Source: Candidatus Undinarchaeales archaeon (GTDB lineage Archaea; SpSt-1190; JASMDC01). From it: a stretch of 64,000 bases of DNA. Each line of letters begins with the position of its first letter. Position 1 is the stretch's first letter. The stretch lies in NCBI GenBank assembly GCA_030753015.1, contig JASMDC010000002.1:100567-164566 (forward strand), written 5' to 3'. Made by a program: the position numbers and the translations under genes. Positions 39,702 through 49,092 of the stretch are shown piece after piece. The notes beneath the pieces are model-generated. The model made no database searches. It was not told where the DNA came from and saw nothing but the letters and a program-made list of their open reading frames with translations.

Positions 39702-40739
39702 ATGGCCGAAGCAGTGATGCTCACCGAGGTGCGCGAGCAGCCCAGCGCCGTCGCTCGGACCGTCGAGGCCCTAAAAGGGCCTGTCGCCGAGGTGGCCGCG
39801 GCCTTCCCACAGCGACCGCCCCTCGTGCTCGTGGCCGCACGCGGGACGTCACACAACGCATCCCACTACGCCAAGTACCTCTTCGAGGTGCTGTGGCGGG
39901 TACCCGTCTCGCTCTCGGCCCCCTCGGTGCTCACGCTCTACCGGGCACGGCTCCCTCTTGAGGGTGCGCTGGCCGTGGGCATCTCCCAGTCCGGGGCGGC
40001 CGCCGACGTCGGAGAGGTGCTGGCCGCAGCGAAAGCGGGAGGGGCTGTAACGGTCGCTGTTACCAACGTCCAAGATTCGCCCCTTGCCGGCGTGGCCGAC
40101 CACGTGCTCATCACACAGGCCGGGGAGGAGCGGGCCATACCTGCCACAAAGACCTACACATCACAGCTGGCCGCCCTGGCCCAGCTCGTGGCCACCCTGG
40201 CACGACAGGACGCGGTACTGGACGGGCTGCGCGAGGTGCCCAAGGTGCTGGAACGGACGCTCGAAGATGAGCAGGAGTATGCCGGGCTGGCCCAGAGCAT
40301 CGACCATGATGGGCTCTCCGTGTTGGGACGGGGCTATAACTACGCCACGGCCCTGGAGGCAGCGTTGAAGCTCAAGGAGACCGCGCTCCTGCCCGGTGAG
40401 GCATGGTCCGGCGCGGAGTACCTCCATGGCCCCGTCGCCGTGGCCGGGAAGGCACCGGCGCTCATCTTCGCGCCCGAGGACGCCACTGCACCCTTCATGG
40501 GACCCATCATCGAGCGCCTGTCAGCGGCCGGACCCACGGTAGTCGTGGGCTCGAAGGGCTCCCCTCTCCTCGACAGGGCCACGTCCGCAGTGGGTCTCCC
40601 GCTCGAGGGTCTTCCAGAATGCCTCTCCCCCATCCCCCTTGTGGTCCCTGCACAGGTGGCGGCCTGTCACCTCGCAATCCGCCGCGGACTGGACCCGGAC
40701 AATCCCCACGGTCTATCTAAAGTGACCGTCACACGATAG
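39702..40739 (+). CDS. SIS-domain sugar isomerase/deaminase (GlmS-isomerase-like, NagB-II type)
   Basis: A 345-residue protein with two SIS domains and no glutaminase domain. The first holds AARGTSHNASHYAKYLFE, GISQSGAAADVGEV and PATKTYTSQLAA; the second LGRGYNYATALEAALKLKET followed by EAWSGAEYLHGPVA. This is the isomerase half of GlmS; stand-alone archaeal relatives are glucosamine-6-phosphate deaminases (NagB-II/GlmD). It may feed or drain amino-sugar pools used by the GlmU-like enzyme at 5153. The exact reaction cannot be decided by sequence reading. Confidence 0.85.
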   Translation: MAEAVMLTEVREQPSAVARTVEALKGPVAEVAAAFPQRPPLVLVAARGTSHNASHYAKYLFEVLWRVPVSLSAPSVLTLYRARLPLEGALAVGISQSGAAADVGEVLAAAKAGGAVTVAVTNVQDSPLAGVADHVLITQAGEERAIPATKTYTSQLAALAQLVATLARQDAVLDGLREVPKVLERTLEDEQEYAGLAQSIDHDGLSVLGRGYNYATALEAALKLKETALLPGEAWSGAEYLHGPVAVAGKAPALIFAPEDATAPFMGPIIERLSAAGPTVVVGSKGSPLLDRATSAVGLPLEGLPECLSPIPLVVPAQVAACHLAIRRGLDPDNPHGLSKVTVTR

Positions 40740-40791
40740 CCGCTCGACCTCCGGGAAAACTATAAGTACCCCTTGCCGTGCCCGCCCTCCT

Positions 40792-41622
40792 GTGCTCGGG
40801 GACCGGCTGGAACCGCTCTATGGCGTGACCGATGGAGCTCAGGTCGTTGACCGTCTCTACAAGGAGCTCGAGCACCATCCCGAGCATAGGACCGAGGTAC
40901 GACAGCTGGCTATGTACCTCAACCAGGTGACTTTCGACGCCTATGCACAGCACTACCACGGCATGATGGCCGCGCCTGAGGAGGTGGAGAACGCCTACGA
41001 ACGCATCCATCTGTCACTTGATGTTGCCCAGGATGCTGTTGCTTACGCTCACACGGGGGATAAGACCTACCTGGATTCCCTGCAGAAGACGCTAGACGGT
41101 CACAAGGACGAGCTCGCCGCGGCCGTGAGCGACGTGCCCGTGACGCGACGGACCCTGGACGACCTGCCCTTCAGGGATAGGTGGGAGGATGCCTTCCGCC
41201 AGAAGGTCCGCGCGCACATCGAGCGGGAGGTCGGTAAAGACCCATCCTATGCCGATGACCTCCTGGTGCTGGCCGTGGAGTCGGGCGGCGTGGAGCCTGC
41301 TGGCATCGTGTGCGAGGAGCTCGAGGCCATGGGATACTCCGACTTCGATGTGGAGGCCGTGCGCTACTCGTCACAGACACGCATGGACCGCGAGGTCATA
41401 GCCCCTCCCCAGGCGGAGGAGCACATCAAGCGGTTCGCAGGCCGGAACATCCTTGTCGTGGACGATTTCCGGTTCAATGGCAGCGCTATCGGTGCCGTGG
41501 AGCGGTACGTCGAGGGCTTCGGACCGGCAACGGTGACCGAGGCACAGTTCTATGTCCATCCCGCACCCTACCTCTTCAACGGAGGGCCCGAGGTATTCAT
41601 GGTCCACCGTGCCGATGAGTGA
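40792..41622 (+). CDS. PRTase-fold protein with N-terminal helical domain
   Basis: A 276-residue protein from a leaderless GTG about 28 bases after aactataagt. Residues 1-130 are helical and acidic. The C-terminal half carries NILVVDDFRFNGSAIGAVER, matching the PRPP loop (hydrophobics, D-D-x-x-x-x-G-S) of type I phosphoribosyltransferases, plus LLVLAVESGGVEPAGIVCEE and the partner strand EAVRYSSQTRM. No base-specific motif is seen, so it may be an orphan PRTase or a regulator. Distinct from the PRTase-like protein at 16200. Confidence 0.68.
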   Translation: MLGDRLEPLYGVTDGAQVVDRLYKELEHHPEHRTEVRQLAMYLNQVTFDAYAQHYHGMMAAPEEVENAYERIHLSLDVAQDAVAYAHTGDKTYLDSLQKTLDGHKDELAAAVSDVPVTRRTLDDLPFRDRWEDAFRQKVRAHIEREVGKDPSYADDLLVLAVESGGVEPAGIVCEELEAMGYSDFDVEAVRYSSQTRMDREVIAPPQAEEHIKRFAGRNILVVDDFRFNGSAIGAVERYVEGFGPATVTEAQFYVHPAPYLFNGGPEVFMVHRADE

Positions 41623-41673
41623 GCGGCCGGGCTTGCGGATACTTTTTTATAATACCCCCGATACCAAGGCATC

Positions 41674-42372
41674 GTGGTCATGCGCAGGTCCATCTTCGGT
41701 CAGTGCACCATAGCGATAATCCTTCTACTGCTCTGCGCATCCTCGGCCCTCGGTCTCAAGACGATCGGTGTGGAGCTCGTGGACGAATCCGTCCCCACGT
41801 GTGCCGGTGGGAAGGGAGTCGTCAACGTCGTGATCACCAACTACCTCACTAGCTCGGCCCTCTTGGAGCTCGATCTCCAGGGGCAGGGCGCCGCGCTCTT
41901 CAAGGACGCCAAGCAATACAACCTGGGTATGCGCACCACCGAGGTGCTCAAGCTCCCGTTCCGTGTGCCCAAGGACAAGACCGGCCCGCTCGACTACACG
42001 ATCACCGCCGCCATCAAGGACACGTCCGTAGCGGTGAAGACCACGGGGACGATCAAGGTCACGTCCGTCTGCCCTGATGAGCAGTGTGTCCCCCTCGATC
42101 TAGTGGAGGACGTGCCCACAGCGACACCGGTCGATAATAAACCACCGCAGCCGCTCGTGGTCCGCTCGAAGGGTTACACAGACCGTCGGACCATGGTGTT
42201 CGCCGGACTGGTGGCCCTGGCGCTCGTGCTGGCGGCGCTGTCCGTGGTCCGCACTACACACGAGCCGCAACATTCCCAGGCGCCCGTGGCGGGCTACTAC
42301 GGCAGCGGGTACGAAGGTCAGAACTACTACAACCGCTACCCACCCCCGGGTGGGGGTGGCTGGAAGGGTTAA
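41674..42372 (+). CDS. Exported Ig-like protein with membrane anchor and Tyr-rich tail
   Basis: A 232-residue protein. The signal peptide (FGQCTIAIILLLLCASSALG) is followed by one roughly 110-residue beta-sandwich domain with a Cys pair (PTCAGGKG and VCPDEQC), a short linker and a transmembrane helix near 172-190 (MVFAGLVALALVLAALSVV). The cytoplasmic tail of about 38 residues is rich in Tyr and Gly (AGYYGSGYEGQNYYNRYPPP). A GTG at 41674 sits about 26 bases after a TATA box (ttttttataata); ATG 41680 is the alternative. Convergent with the giant Cys-rich gene. Role unknown, probably a surface-structure component. Confidence 0.72.
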   Translation: MVMRRSIFGQCTIAIILLLLCASSALGLKTIGVELVDESVPTCAGGKGVVNVVITNYLTSSALLELDLQGQGAALFKDAKQYNLGMRTTEVLKLPFRVPKDKTGPLDYTITAAIKDTSVAVKTTGTIKVTSVCPDEQCVPLDLVEDVPTATPVDNKPPQPLVVRSKGYTDRRTMVFAGLVALALVLAALSVVRTTHEPQHSQAPVAGYYGSGYEGQNYYNRYPPPGGGGWKG

Positions 42373-42388
42373 GCCTGAACCTGGTCCC

Positions 42389-45300
42389 TCACCGGTAGTA
42401 CGGTCCGTAGTTCCGCATATTGTACATGGACTGGGACTGATCGTAGACCGCCTTGGCCCCCGTCTGGACCGTAGGTGTCTGTGAGCCGCGCCGGCGAAAG
42501 GCCAGTACCACAGCTCCGGCAAGTGACACGATGATGAACAACAGCTCGAGGAGGTCCTTGATGTCGAGGACCCAGCCAAGGATCGTGCCCTGCAGTGTCC
42601 GTTCGAGCCATCCCTTGGCCACTGTCTCGACCATCACCGTCCGCTCTACCTCCCGTGAGGGATCGCTCTTGGGTGTTATGCGGATCCGGACGGGGTGGCG
42701 GCCGGCCTTCTCGGGGACCTGTACCTCGAGGGTGAGGAACTGGGTGGCGTTCGGTTCCAGCTCCGAGGTCTCCACGCGCTCCCATTTGCTCTCGAGCGAC
42801 GTGCTGACCATGACGACGAAGCGGTCCGCGAGCGTCCCGTCGTTATGTACCTGAACGGGGATGGATGTCCACGTACCTGCTTCGGACTCGACCACGGACG
42901 TCACGTTCACATCAGCATGACACACGCAATCCTCGCTGCTGGTGGCGCAGTTCTCACCGATGGCCGTGTCACAGACACCGTTTCGGCTGCAGTCGGACAC
43001 GGAGCAGTCCTTTGCACAGAAGGCGCACTCATCGGGATGGCACTGGCCGTCCCCGCACCCACCCACGCATCCGTTGACATCGGCTAGTGGGGATCCCGGG
43101 TCGCACAGCTCCCCGGCCGCGCAAGCGCAGTCAGCAGAGGTGAGACAGTCCTCGCCGGTGGTCGTGTCGCACGTCCCGTCCCCGGCGCAGGTCGGCGGGG
43201 GGCAGTCCTGTGGGCAGATCCCGCACTCGTTCTCGCACTTACCGTCACCGCATGTAGCTACTACGCACGAGCCCTGGAGGCACGTGAGGCCACGTCGACA
43301 GACCTCGGTGCAGCCGCATGAGGCGGCTTCGTCACCCAGCTCGCCACACCCACCGCGTCCGTCGCACACATTGCCCCCTCCACACCTGCTTCCGCAGGTA
43401 AGGGGAGCATAGGCGCACACGCGTACGTCGGGATCGCACCGGTCCCTGGTACAGAGGTTGCCGTCATCGCATCCGCAGTCCTGTGGGCAGGTGACGCAGT
43501 CCTCGCCCTCGTCACACCGCTCGTCCCCGCACCGGACCGTGCAGGTGTTGGTGGGATCGAGGCGACAGGGATCGATGGTGTCGGGCACATCGTCCTCGTC
43601 CGAATCAGGGAGGCAGGTCCCCTTGAAGCACTGGCCATGGGGGCCGATGAGGGTGCGACATGGACCGTCATCAGAACATCGTACGCACGTCCCCAGACCA
43701 GGATCGCATACAAGGTGCTCGTCACCGCAGGGTGTCTTCTCGAGGATCGTGCAGCCCCCGTTCACGCACCGGTACTCGTAGAGCACGTTGGTGTAGCATG
43801 CGAGCTGACAGTCCTGGTTGCGTGCGCATGCGTTGTCCCGGTCGCGGGGTCGAGGATCCCGCGAGTCGATGATACCATCACCGTCCTCGTCCCCCACGCA
43901 CCCGGCCGCATCTGCCTGTGTGGCGAGGGGATCGCACATGATCTCCGTGGGGCACCCGCAATCCTTGGGACAGAGAAGACAGTTCTCCTCGACATCGCAG
44001 GTGCCGTCCCCGCACAGGTCCACGCATTGGCCTGCGACACACGAGCGCCCGAGGCCGTATGCAACGGTGCAGTTCACGCGATCGGTACATAGAGTACAGC
44101 CCAGGACCGAACAGACCTCGCCCTTGGTACAGGGTACGGGCTCGTCCTGGACACAGACCAGGTCACGGCATGATCCCGGGACGAACGTGTTGTTGACGCA
44201 GACACCGGGACAGTCGTTATCGGACCTGCAGGCGGCCTGACGACATGTACCGCTCGGCTGATGGCATGCGTATCCTTCGCCATAGAGATCGGTGCATACC
44301 GCATCCCCAGTGCAGCCAGCACAGCCGTCGGGCGTGCATATAAGCCCGTCCGCCCCGCAGTCAGCCTCCTCTTCAACGCAGGCCGTGTCCACGCACGAGC
44401 GCGTTACGAGCACGGTACCGTCGCATTCGGTGGGAGGACAGTCGGTGGTCTCCAAGCATCCCACGCACCCGTCGGACGTGCAGCGTCCCGTGCAGATCTC
44501 CTGCTTGACGGGCGTACATGCTCCCGCAGAGCAGCCACGGACCAGGAACAGGACACCATCGCATCCTGGAAGGCATACCTCGGACGGCCGGCACTCACCC
44601 AGGGATGAACAGGTACCCGCGGCCGTGGAGCCGGCTTCACTGGTAGAGCAGCAGGCGGTACTGTTCGAGGAGCATGTCCATGTCCCCCGGCAAATGACCT
44701 TGCCCGTGCAGTTCCCTGCCCCGCATGCTCCGCCAGGGGAGAGCCCGGCAGGTGCGGCCAGGCATGATCCCGCGCAGCAGTTGCCCACACCACCCAGGGT
44801 ACGGCAGGCAGCACCGTCGGGTCCGCATGTGTCGCGGCACACACCATCCACGCACAGCCCGCTCTCGCATTCGTCCGCCCTGACGCACGTGGGCGCCGTG
44901 CGGCACACACCCTTGTCGCACAGCCCGGTTGTGCACTGGCATCCCTCGAGGCACGGATCGCCCTCGACCACTGAGCCGAAGGCCACGCACACGTTTGCAG
45001 CACAGCATCCTGTCGTGCATCCCTGGTGATCGGTACAGCTCGTGGCACACGAGTTCCCGTCACACCTGAAGGGCGTGCAGTTCGTTCTCGTCTCACAGGC
45101 ACCGTCGGAGGTACAAGCGCCCTGGCGGTCGTCGATGCAGCAGCCCGTGCCCTTGGTGTCACAGAGCCAATCATCGGTGCAGAGGGCCTTTCCTGCGCAC
45201 TGACCCGTCCCGCACACGACATCGACCGATAGCACGGCAACGCTCTTGTCAACGGTGAACGGCGGTACTTTACAGGAACCGCCGCAACAGAAACCGGAGC

Positions 45301-46684
45301 CTCCCTCGGGGAGCCCGCATCGCTGTCCTTTCGAACCGCAGGGAATGCAGGCGTCAAGCGTACTGTCACCGTCGGTGTCCACGCAGGGATCGCCAGCACA
45401 GGTGAACGTGGACGAGCACCGCTGACGGCAGGTACCCTCGATGCAGGTGTATCCGTCCGTACAACCCTCGTCGTCCGCGCATGAGGTGGCGCACGAGCCG
45501 TTCGAGCAGAGGTAGGGCGTGCACTCCGCCGTGACCTCCCCCTCGCACATGCCAGCGATCGAGCACGAGCGTACGGCATCCCCCTGACAGCATGTGTTCC
45601 CTGCCGAAGAGCAGGTCCATGCAGCGTCGCCGCAGCCGACCGTGCCTGCGCACGCGCCGGACCCGCACGCCTCACCTGATGGTCGACCGTCCCCGCTGGC
45701 ATCGGCCCAGATGAACGGGACGGGTGCACAGATCGAACCGCAGCAGAAGCCGTTTGTCCCCTCCCGGGTCGTACACGAGGCTCCTGGACTGCCCGAGCAC
45801 TCGCCGCACTGGCCGGTGATGCCCTGCGAGAGGATGCATTCCCAGGTATCCCCGGGGCCACAGTCCCTCCCTTTCGTACAGGAACGGTCGACGATGAGCA
45901 CCGGTGCACCGTCACCACTGAGCTGCACACCCGTATGCTTCACCCCCTCCACGACGTCGCACCGCCCCTTGTCATCATAGTAGATCTCGGTGCAGAGCGT
46001 ATCGGTCGGCCAAGAGAACGTATGGGTCGTTGCAGGCGCAGTGAGCCTGAGCCCTATTGCGGTGCTCCCTGCGGCCAGCGTCTCGAGCACATCGGTCGTT
46101 ATATCGGCGGTGAGGATGTCCCCGGACGCGGTGAACGTAACGGCAGGACGCGGGGAGCAGTCCTCCTTTGAGCTGTCGTCGCATAATGATGAAGTGCACG
46201 TAGCCAGTGCGATAGCGGGTCCGGCCTCGCACACAGTGGACGTCCCGGGAGGACAGGCTGCCGTGATGCGGAAGGAGACAGAGGAAAACGGGGCTACGCT
46301 CTCAAGGGAGAAGGCCACGAACGTACCCTGAGCGGTCTGGGAAGTGAGGTCCTGACAGCACTTCGGATGTGCACCATCCACCACTTGGTTCACGTGATAG
46401 CAGGGATCGCCATCCGTGTCGCAGATGTAGCCGTTTGAGGCGACGGCGCAGTGGTCGAATCCATCGGGTACCGAACCGACGATGAAGTAACAGCATCCGT
46501 CGATGGCCCGTTGGGCGCACTTCTGGTGCGTGTAAATCGCAAGCGTACCCACAGTCGCCGATGTCGCGCCCTTGTCAAGCGGACCGGCATCGGTGAACGC
46601 TCCAGTGCATGACGGCATGACATCCAGGGCTGACACCGTCACGATTGCCAGGCACAAAGCAACCACTACAGCTCTCGCTTCCAC
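42389..46684 (-). CDS. Giant cysteine-rich exported protein with TSP3-like repeats and membrane anchor
   Basis: A 1431-residue protein, the largest here. The signal peptide (VVVALCLAIVTVSA) is followed by well over a hundred cysteines in recurring short modules such as CCGGSC, GTCRQ, CTDGYTC, CGDGTCDVEENC and CPQDCG. Calcium-type thrombospondin-3-like segments appear (DEDGDGIIDSRDPRPRD, DSDEDDVPDTIDPCRLD). Near the end are an Ig-like domain, a transmembrane helix (LLELLFIIVSLAGAVVLAF) and a Tyr-rich tail (YDQSQSMYNMRNYGPYYR). The GTG at 46684 lies about 28 bases from a TATA box (minus-strand tttataata). Probably a disulfide-stabilised adhesin or stalk; function inferred from architecture only. 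Confidence 0.85.
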   Translation of the reverse strand: MEARAVVVALCLAIVTVSALDVMPSCTGAFTDAGPLDKGATSATVGTLAIYTHQKCAQRAIDGCCYFIVGSVPDGFDHCAVASNGYICDTDGDPCYHVNQVVDGAHPKCCQDLTSQTAQGTFVAFSLESVAPFSSVSFRITAACPPGTSTVCEAGPAIALATCTSSLCDDSSKEDCSPRPAVTFTASGDILTADITTDVLETLAAGSTAIGLRLTAPATTHTFSWPTDTLCTEIYYDDKGRCDVVEGVKHTGVQLSGDGAPVLIVDRSCTKGRDCGPGDTWECILSQGITGQCGECSGSPGASCTTREGTNGFCCGSICAPVPFIWADASGDGRPSGEACGSGACAGTVGCGDAAWTCSSAGNTCCQGDAVRSCSIAGMCEGEVTAECTPYLCSNGSCATSCADDEGCTDGYTCIEGTCRQRCSSTFTCAGDPCVDTDGDSTLDACIPCGSKGQRCGLPEGGSGFCCGGSCKVPPFTVDKSVAVLSVDVVCGTGQCAGKALCTDDWLCDTKGTGCCIDDRQGACTSDGACETRTNCTPFRCDGNSCATSCTDHQGCTTGCCAANVCVAFGSVVEGDPCLEGCQCTTGLCDKGVCRTAPTCVRADECESGLCVDGVCRDTCGPDGAACRTLGGVGNCCAGSCLAAPAGLSPGGACGAGNCTGKVICRGTWTCSSNSTACCSTSEAGSTAAGTCSSLGECRPSEVCLPGCDGVLFLVRGCSAGACTPVKQEICTGRCTSDGCVGCLETTDCPPTECDGTVLVTRSCVDTACVEEEADCGADGLICTPDGCAGCTGDAVCTDLYGEGYACHQPSGTCRQAACRSDNDCPGVCVNNTFVPGSCRDLVCVQDEPVPCTKGEVCSVLGCTLCTDRVNCTVAYGLGRSCVAGQCVDLCGDGTCDVEENCLLCPKDCGCPTEIMCDPLATQADAAGCVGDEDGDGIIDSRDPRPRDRDNACARNQDCQLACYTNVLYEYRCVNGGCTILEKTPCGDEHLVCDPGLGTCVRCSDDGPCRTLIGPHGQCFKGTCLPDSDEDDVPDTIDPCRLDPTNTCTVRCGDERCDEGEDCVTCPQDCGCDDGNLCTRDRCDPDVRVCAYAPLTCGSRCGGGNVCDGRGGCGELGDEAASCGCTEVCRRGLTCLQGSCVVATCGDGKCENECGICPQDCPPPTCAGDGTCDTTTGEDCLTSADCACAAGELCDPGSPLADVNGCVGGCGDGQCHPDECAFCAKDCSVSDCSRNGVCDTAIGENCATSSEDCVCHADVNVTSVVESEAGTWTSIPVQVHNDGTLADRFVVMVSTSLESKWERVETSELEPNATQFLTLEVQVPEKAGRHPVRIRITPKSDPSREVERTVMVETVAKGWLERTLQGTILGWVLDIKDLLELLFIIVSLAGAVVLAFRRRGSQTPTVQTGAKAVYDQSQSMYNMRNYGPYYR

Positions 46685-46939
46685 CGTTCGGAAGTAGTCC
46701 GTTCAAGTATTATAAAGGGTTTGAGGTAGAAAAACCACCTCCTATCAGGTGTGGGATGAATGCCGCGTTTCCCGGAGGGAAAGCAAGCCTGAAAAGTAAA
46801 ACGCCAACTCGGATACCGGCACGTCACTCCCCTTTCGTATTAATCATTGAACTACCTACTATTATCTGGAGGGATGCTTAAGGCCCATCATCTAGTAAAA
46901 AAGACAGGTAACGCTCATCTAGAGTGATTCGTGGGACGC

Positions 46940-47258
46940 TTTCATAGACATCTCCACTACTAGGTTGTAGCGGCCGGGGCGGAAATGGTCGAAGTGGACC
47001 CGAGGAATACATCACGGGTGTATAGCCTCTGCAGGAACATCGTTCCCAGGGCGCTGATCCGCGCCCATCAATGCCCGCTTTGTGGATTAGAGGTGCACTG
47101 GGGCGTGAACGTCGCAGAGAATCTATTCGCAGGAACTAGGGCTGGACGAGCCCGAAGTCATGCCTGTGGAGATTCCGCCTCTACTCTCGCCAGTCAAGCG
47201 GGGGCAAGTGGAGTCGGCGAAGCAGGAACTATACGCGGTGAGCTCTTCGGAGCAATAG
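46940..47258 (+). pseudogene. Decayed TnpB (IS200/IS605-family) C-terminus
   Basis: In the frame of ATG 46985 the sequence reads AGAEMVEVDPRNTSRVYSLC, then RNIVPRALIRAHQCPLCGLE and VNVAENLF, the TnpB/OrfB zinc-ribbon end. The first zinc Cys is Tyr and the following Gly is Arg. A TAG at 46961 interrupts the upstream match, and a frameshift after AENLF moves the typical end (GLDEPEVMPVEIPPL) to another frame, stopping at 47258. About 250-300 N-terminal residues are missing. A hairpin, CCCATGG/CCGTGGG (47269-47289), may be the remains of the element's right end. Non-functional. The 255 bases before it hold nothing else I recognise. Confidence 0.78.
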
Positions 47259-47349
47259 ACGCCGGAATCCCATGGATTTTGTCCGTGGGAGGATGTCACA
47301 TCTTAATCATCCCAAAAAACATATAATACTGCGATGGCTCGGTGTCGTT

Positions 47350-49092
47350 GTGGGCCGCCGGGGACAGATAGCTCTCATGGGCATGATGGCGTTCGCCCTC
47401 ATGGTCGCAGTGGTCCTGTACCTACAATACTCCCGGGGCAGTGCCGAGACAGAGGTCCGGCAACATGAGCTCGAGGCGGAGACCGACGCGGGTGAGGCGG
47501 TAAAGCTCGATGTCGTGCTCACAAAGGCTTTAGAGGACGCCACGTTCGGGGCGTGCGAGGAGCTCGCTCTCCACGGAGGATATCGCCGGGAGCACCTCCC
47601 GTTCCTGCGTCATGGGCCAACGCCGTATTGGTTCGTCCGTGGCAATGTGTCCACGATCCCCTCTATCGAGCAGGTAACAGACTCGCTAAGAGCGGAGACG
47701 AACGCCCGGTTCGTCGAGGCGATCGACGCGCTGGGTAAGGAGATCACTGACCTGACGTTCGGCACCCCCGAGGTCACCGTCAGATACTCCGACGAGAACC
47801 GTATCACTACAACCGTATCTATCGATGTCACTGATGCTAAGGAGCGCACTGTTCGGATGGACGTCGCAGCGGACCTCCCCGTCCGCCTGCTCCTCCTCCG
47901 TCGGCTGGCAGAGGAGTACGTGATGGTACATCAGAACGGCCGCCGGCTCGAGAAGTCCCTCGGCCATCTCATCATCGAGGATCCGCGTATCTTCTCCCCG
48001 AACAGCCCTCCGGAGTTCGGGTGTCAGGAGGAGACCGTCACCGTGGACGAGATCCGACTCCACATTCAAGAGAACATGGTGCTCACCGTTTCCGAGGAGC
48101 TCTCCCTTGTACGTGAGTCCGAGCTCCAGCAGAGCAACATCCAATGGTCCCTCGACCATGACGATGAGGACCTGATCGTTACTCTCCTGGACCAGCGTGG
48201 GAACACCGACCGTGTCGTCAAGGAGGTGACCTCCTTCGGGGCCCAGTGCTTCAGGGTTTGGAAGGCGTTCTACAACGTGACACTTCCGATCAGGGTGACC
48301 GTGATGGATACCCAGCCCATCTCACGGGTAAGGGGCGAGAGCGTGCTCACGGCCCGACCTCTGGAGTTCAAGGTGGCGGTGGAACTGGCCATTGCGGACA
48401 ACGTGCCCTTCGAGGGCCCATCGCTCGTCTCGCCCCTCTGCAAGGGACGATGCTCGCTGGACCTCACGCTCCGTGAGGGTGATGGGGTGGGTGATGCCCC
48501 CGTGTTCCTGGGACCTTGTCTCGTGGGGTACGCTTCAGGTGAGTACCGTGAAATCCCCTGCGGGACACACGCTCTCCATGTGGCTAAGGAGGGCTTCGCC
48601 CCCGCAGAGCTCACGGTGAACCTGCACCCGGACCGTGCGGCCACCGCAGAACTAATGCTGAACCCGTTCGGTAGCCTTACTGGTTCGGTGTCCCGCCGGA
48701 ACCGTGTGTACTGTACACGGGAGTCCTGTGCTGGCCAGCGTGACCGAGTCGTTGAGAAAGGGCTCGTTCGCATCGGGTACGTCAAGGGGAATCCTCCCAG
48801 CTTCGTCACGATTGTCGTGGCAGCCCTTGCCACAGGCGAGGAGCATACTGCGGTCGTCGATGAAGGAGGGAATTTCAAGATCGACGGCCTGGTGCCTGGC
48901 GACTATGTGGTCATCGCGAACCCGAACAAGGATACCATGGGGAACACTGCGTTCAAGGTCCAGACCTTTATGGGCTCGGTTCGCGTCGAGCCTGGTACTG
49001 AGAGCCTATATGAGATAGTCATGGAACCGCTGGTTCCCGTACAAGTGGATGGAAAATGGGAGTTCGTAACAAGAACAGACGCATGCTGCTGA
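47350..49092 (+). CDS. Exported protein with pilin-like N-terminus and carboxypeptidase-regulatory-like domain
   Basis: A 580-residue protein from a leaderless GTG at 47350, 25 bases after a TATA box (catataata); the frame upstream runs into the TnpB remnant and should be dropped. The N-terminus VGRRGQIALMGMMAFALMVA has a basic patch, Gly-Gln and a long hydrophobic helix, reminiscent of archaeal class III (type IV pilin) signals, though a plain membrane anchor is also possible. A long beta-rich exterior follows. Residues around 455-560 (LTGSVSRRN, DEGGNFKIDGLVPGDYVVIA) resemble a carboxypeptidase-regulatory-like Ig domain. Its end overlaps the next gene by 37 bases. Confidence 0.7.
   Translation: MGRRGQIALMGMMAFALMVAVVLYLQYSRGSAETEVRQHELEAETDAGEAVKLDVVLTKALEDATFGACEELALHGGYRREHLPFLRHGPTPYWFVRGNVSTIPSIEQVTDSLRAETNARFVEAIDALGKEITDLTFGTPEVTVRYSDENRITTTVSIDVTDAKERTVRMDVAADLPVRLLLLRRLAEEYVMVHQNGRRLEKSLGHLIIEDPRIFSPNSPPEFGCQEETVTVDEIRLHIQENMVLTVSEELSLVRESELQQSNIQWSLDHDDEDLIVTLLDQRGNTDRVVKEVTSFGAQCFRVWKAFYNVTLPIRVTVMDTQPISRVRGESVLTARPLEFKVAVELAIADNVPFEGPSLVSPLCKGRCSLDLTLREGDGVGDAPVFLGPCLVGYASGEYREIPCGTHALHVAKEGFAPAELTVNLHPDRAATAELMLNPFGSLTGSVSRRNRVYCTRESCAGQRDRVVEKGLVRIGYVKGNPPSFVTIVVAALATGEEHTAVVDEGGNFKIDGLVPGDYVVIANPNKDTMGNTAFKVQTFMGSVRVEPGTESLYEIVMEPLVPVQVDGKWEFVTRTDACC

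Noticed and set aside
46645-46881. A 78-codon plus-strand frame just before the TnpB remnant
   Set aside because: It begins inside the opposite-strand Cys-rich gene, has no ribosome site and does not match TnpB N-terminal sequence; probably chance.
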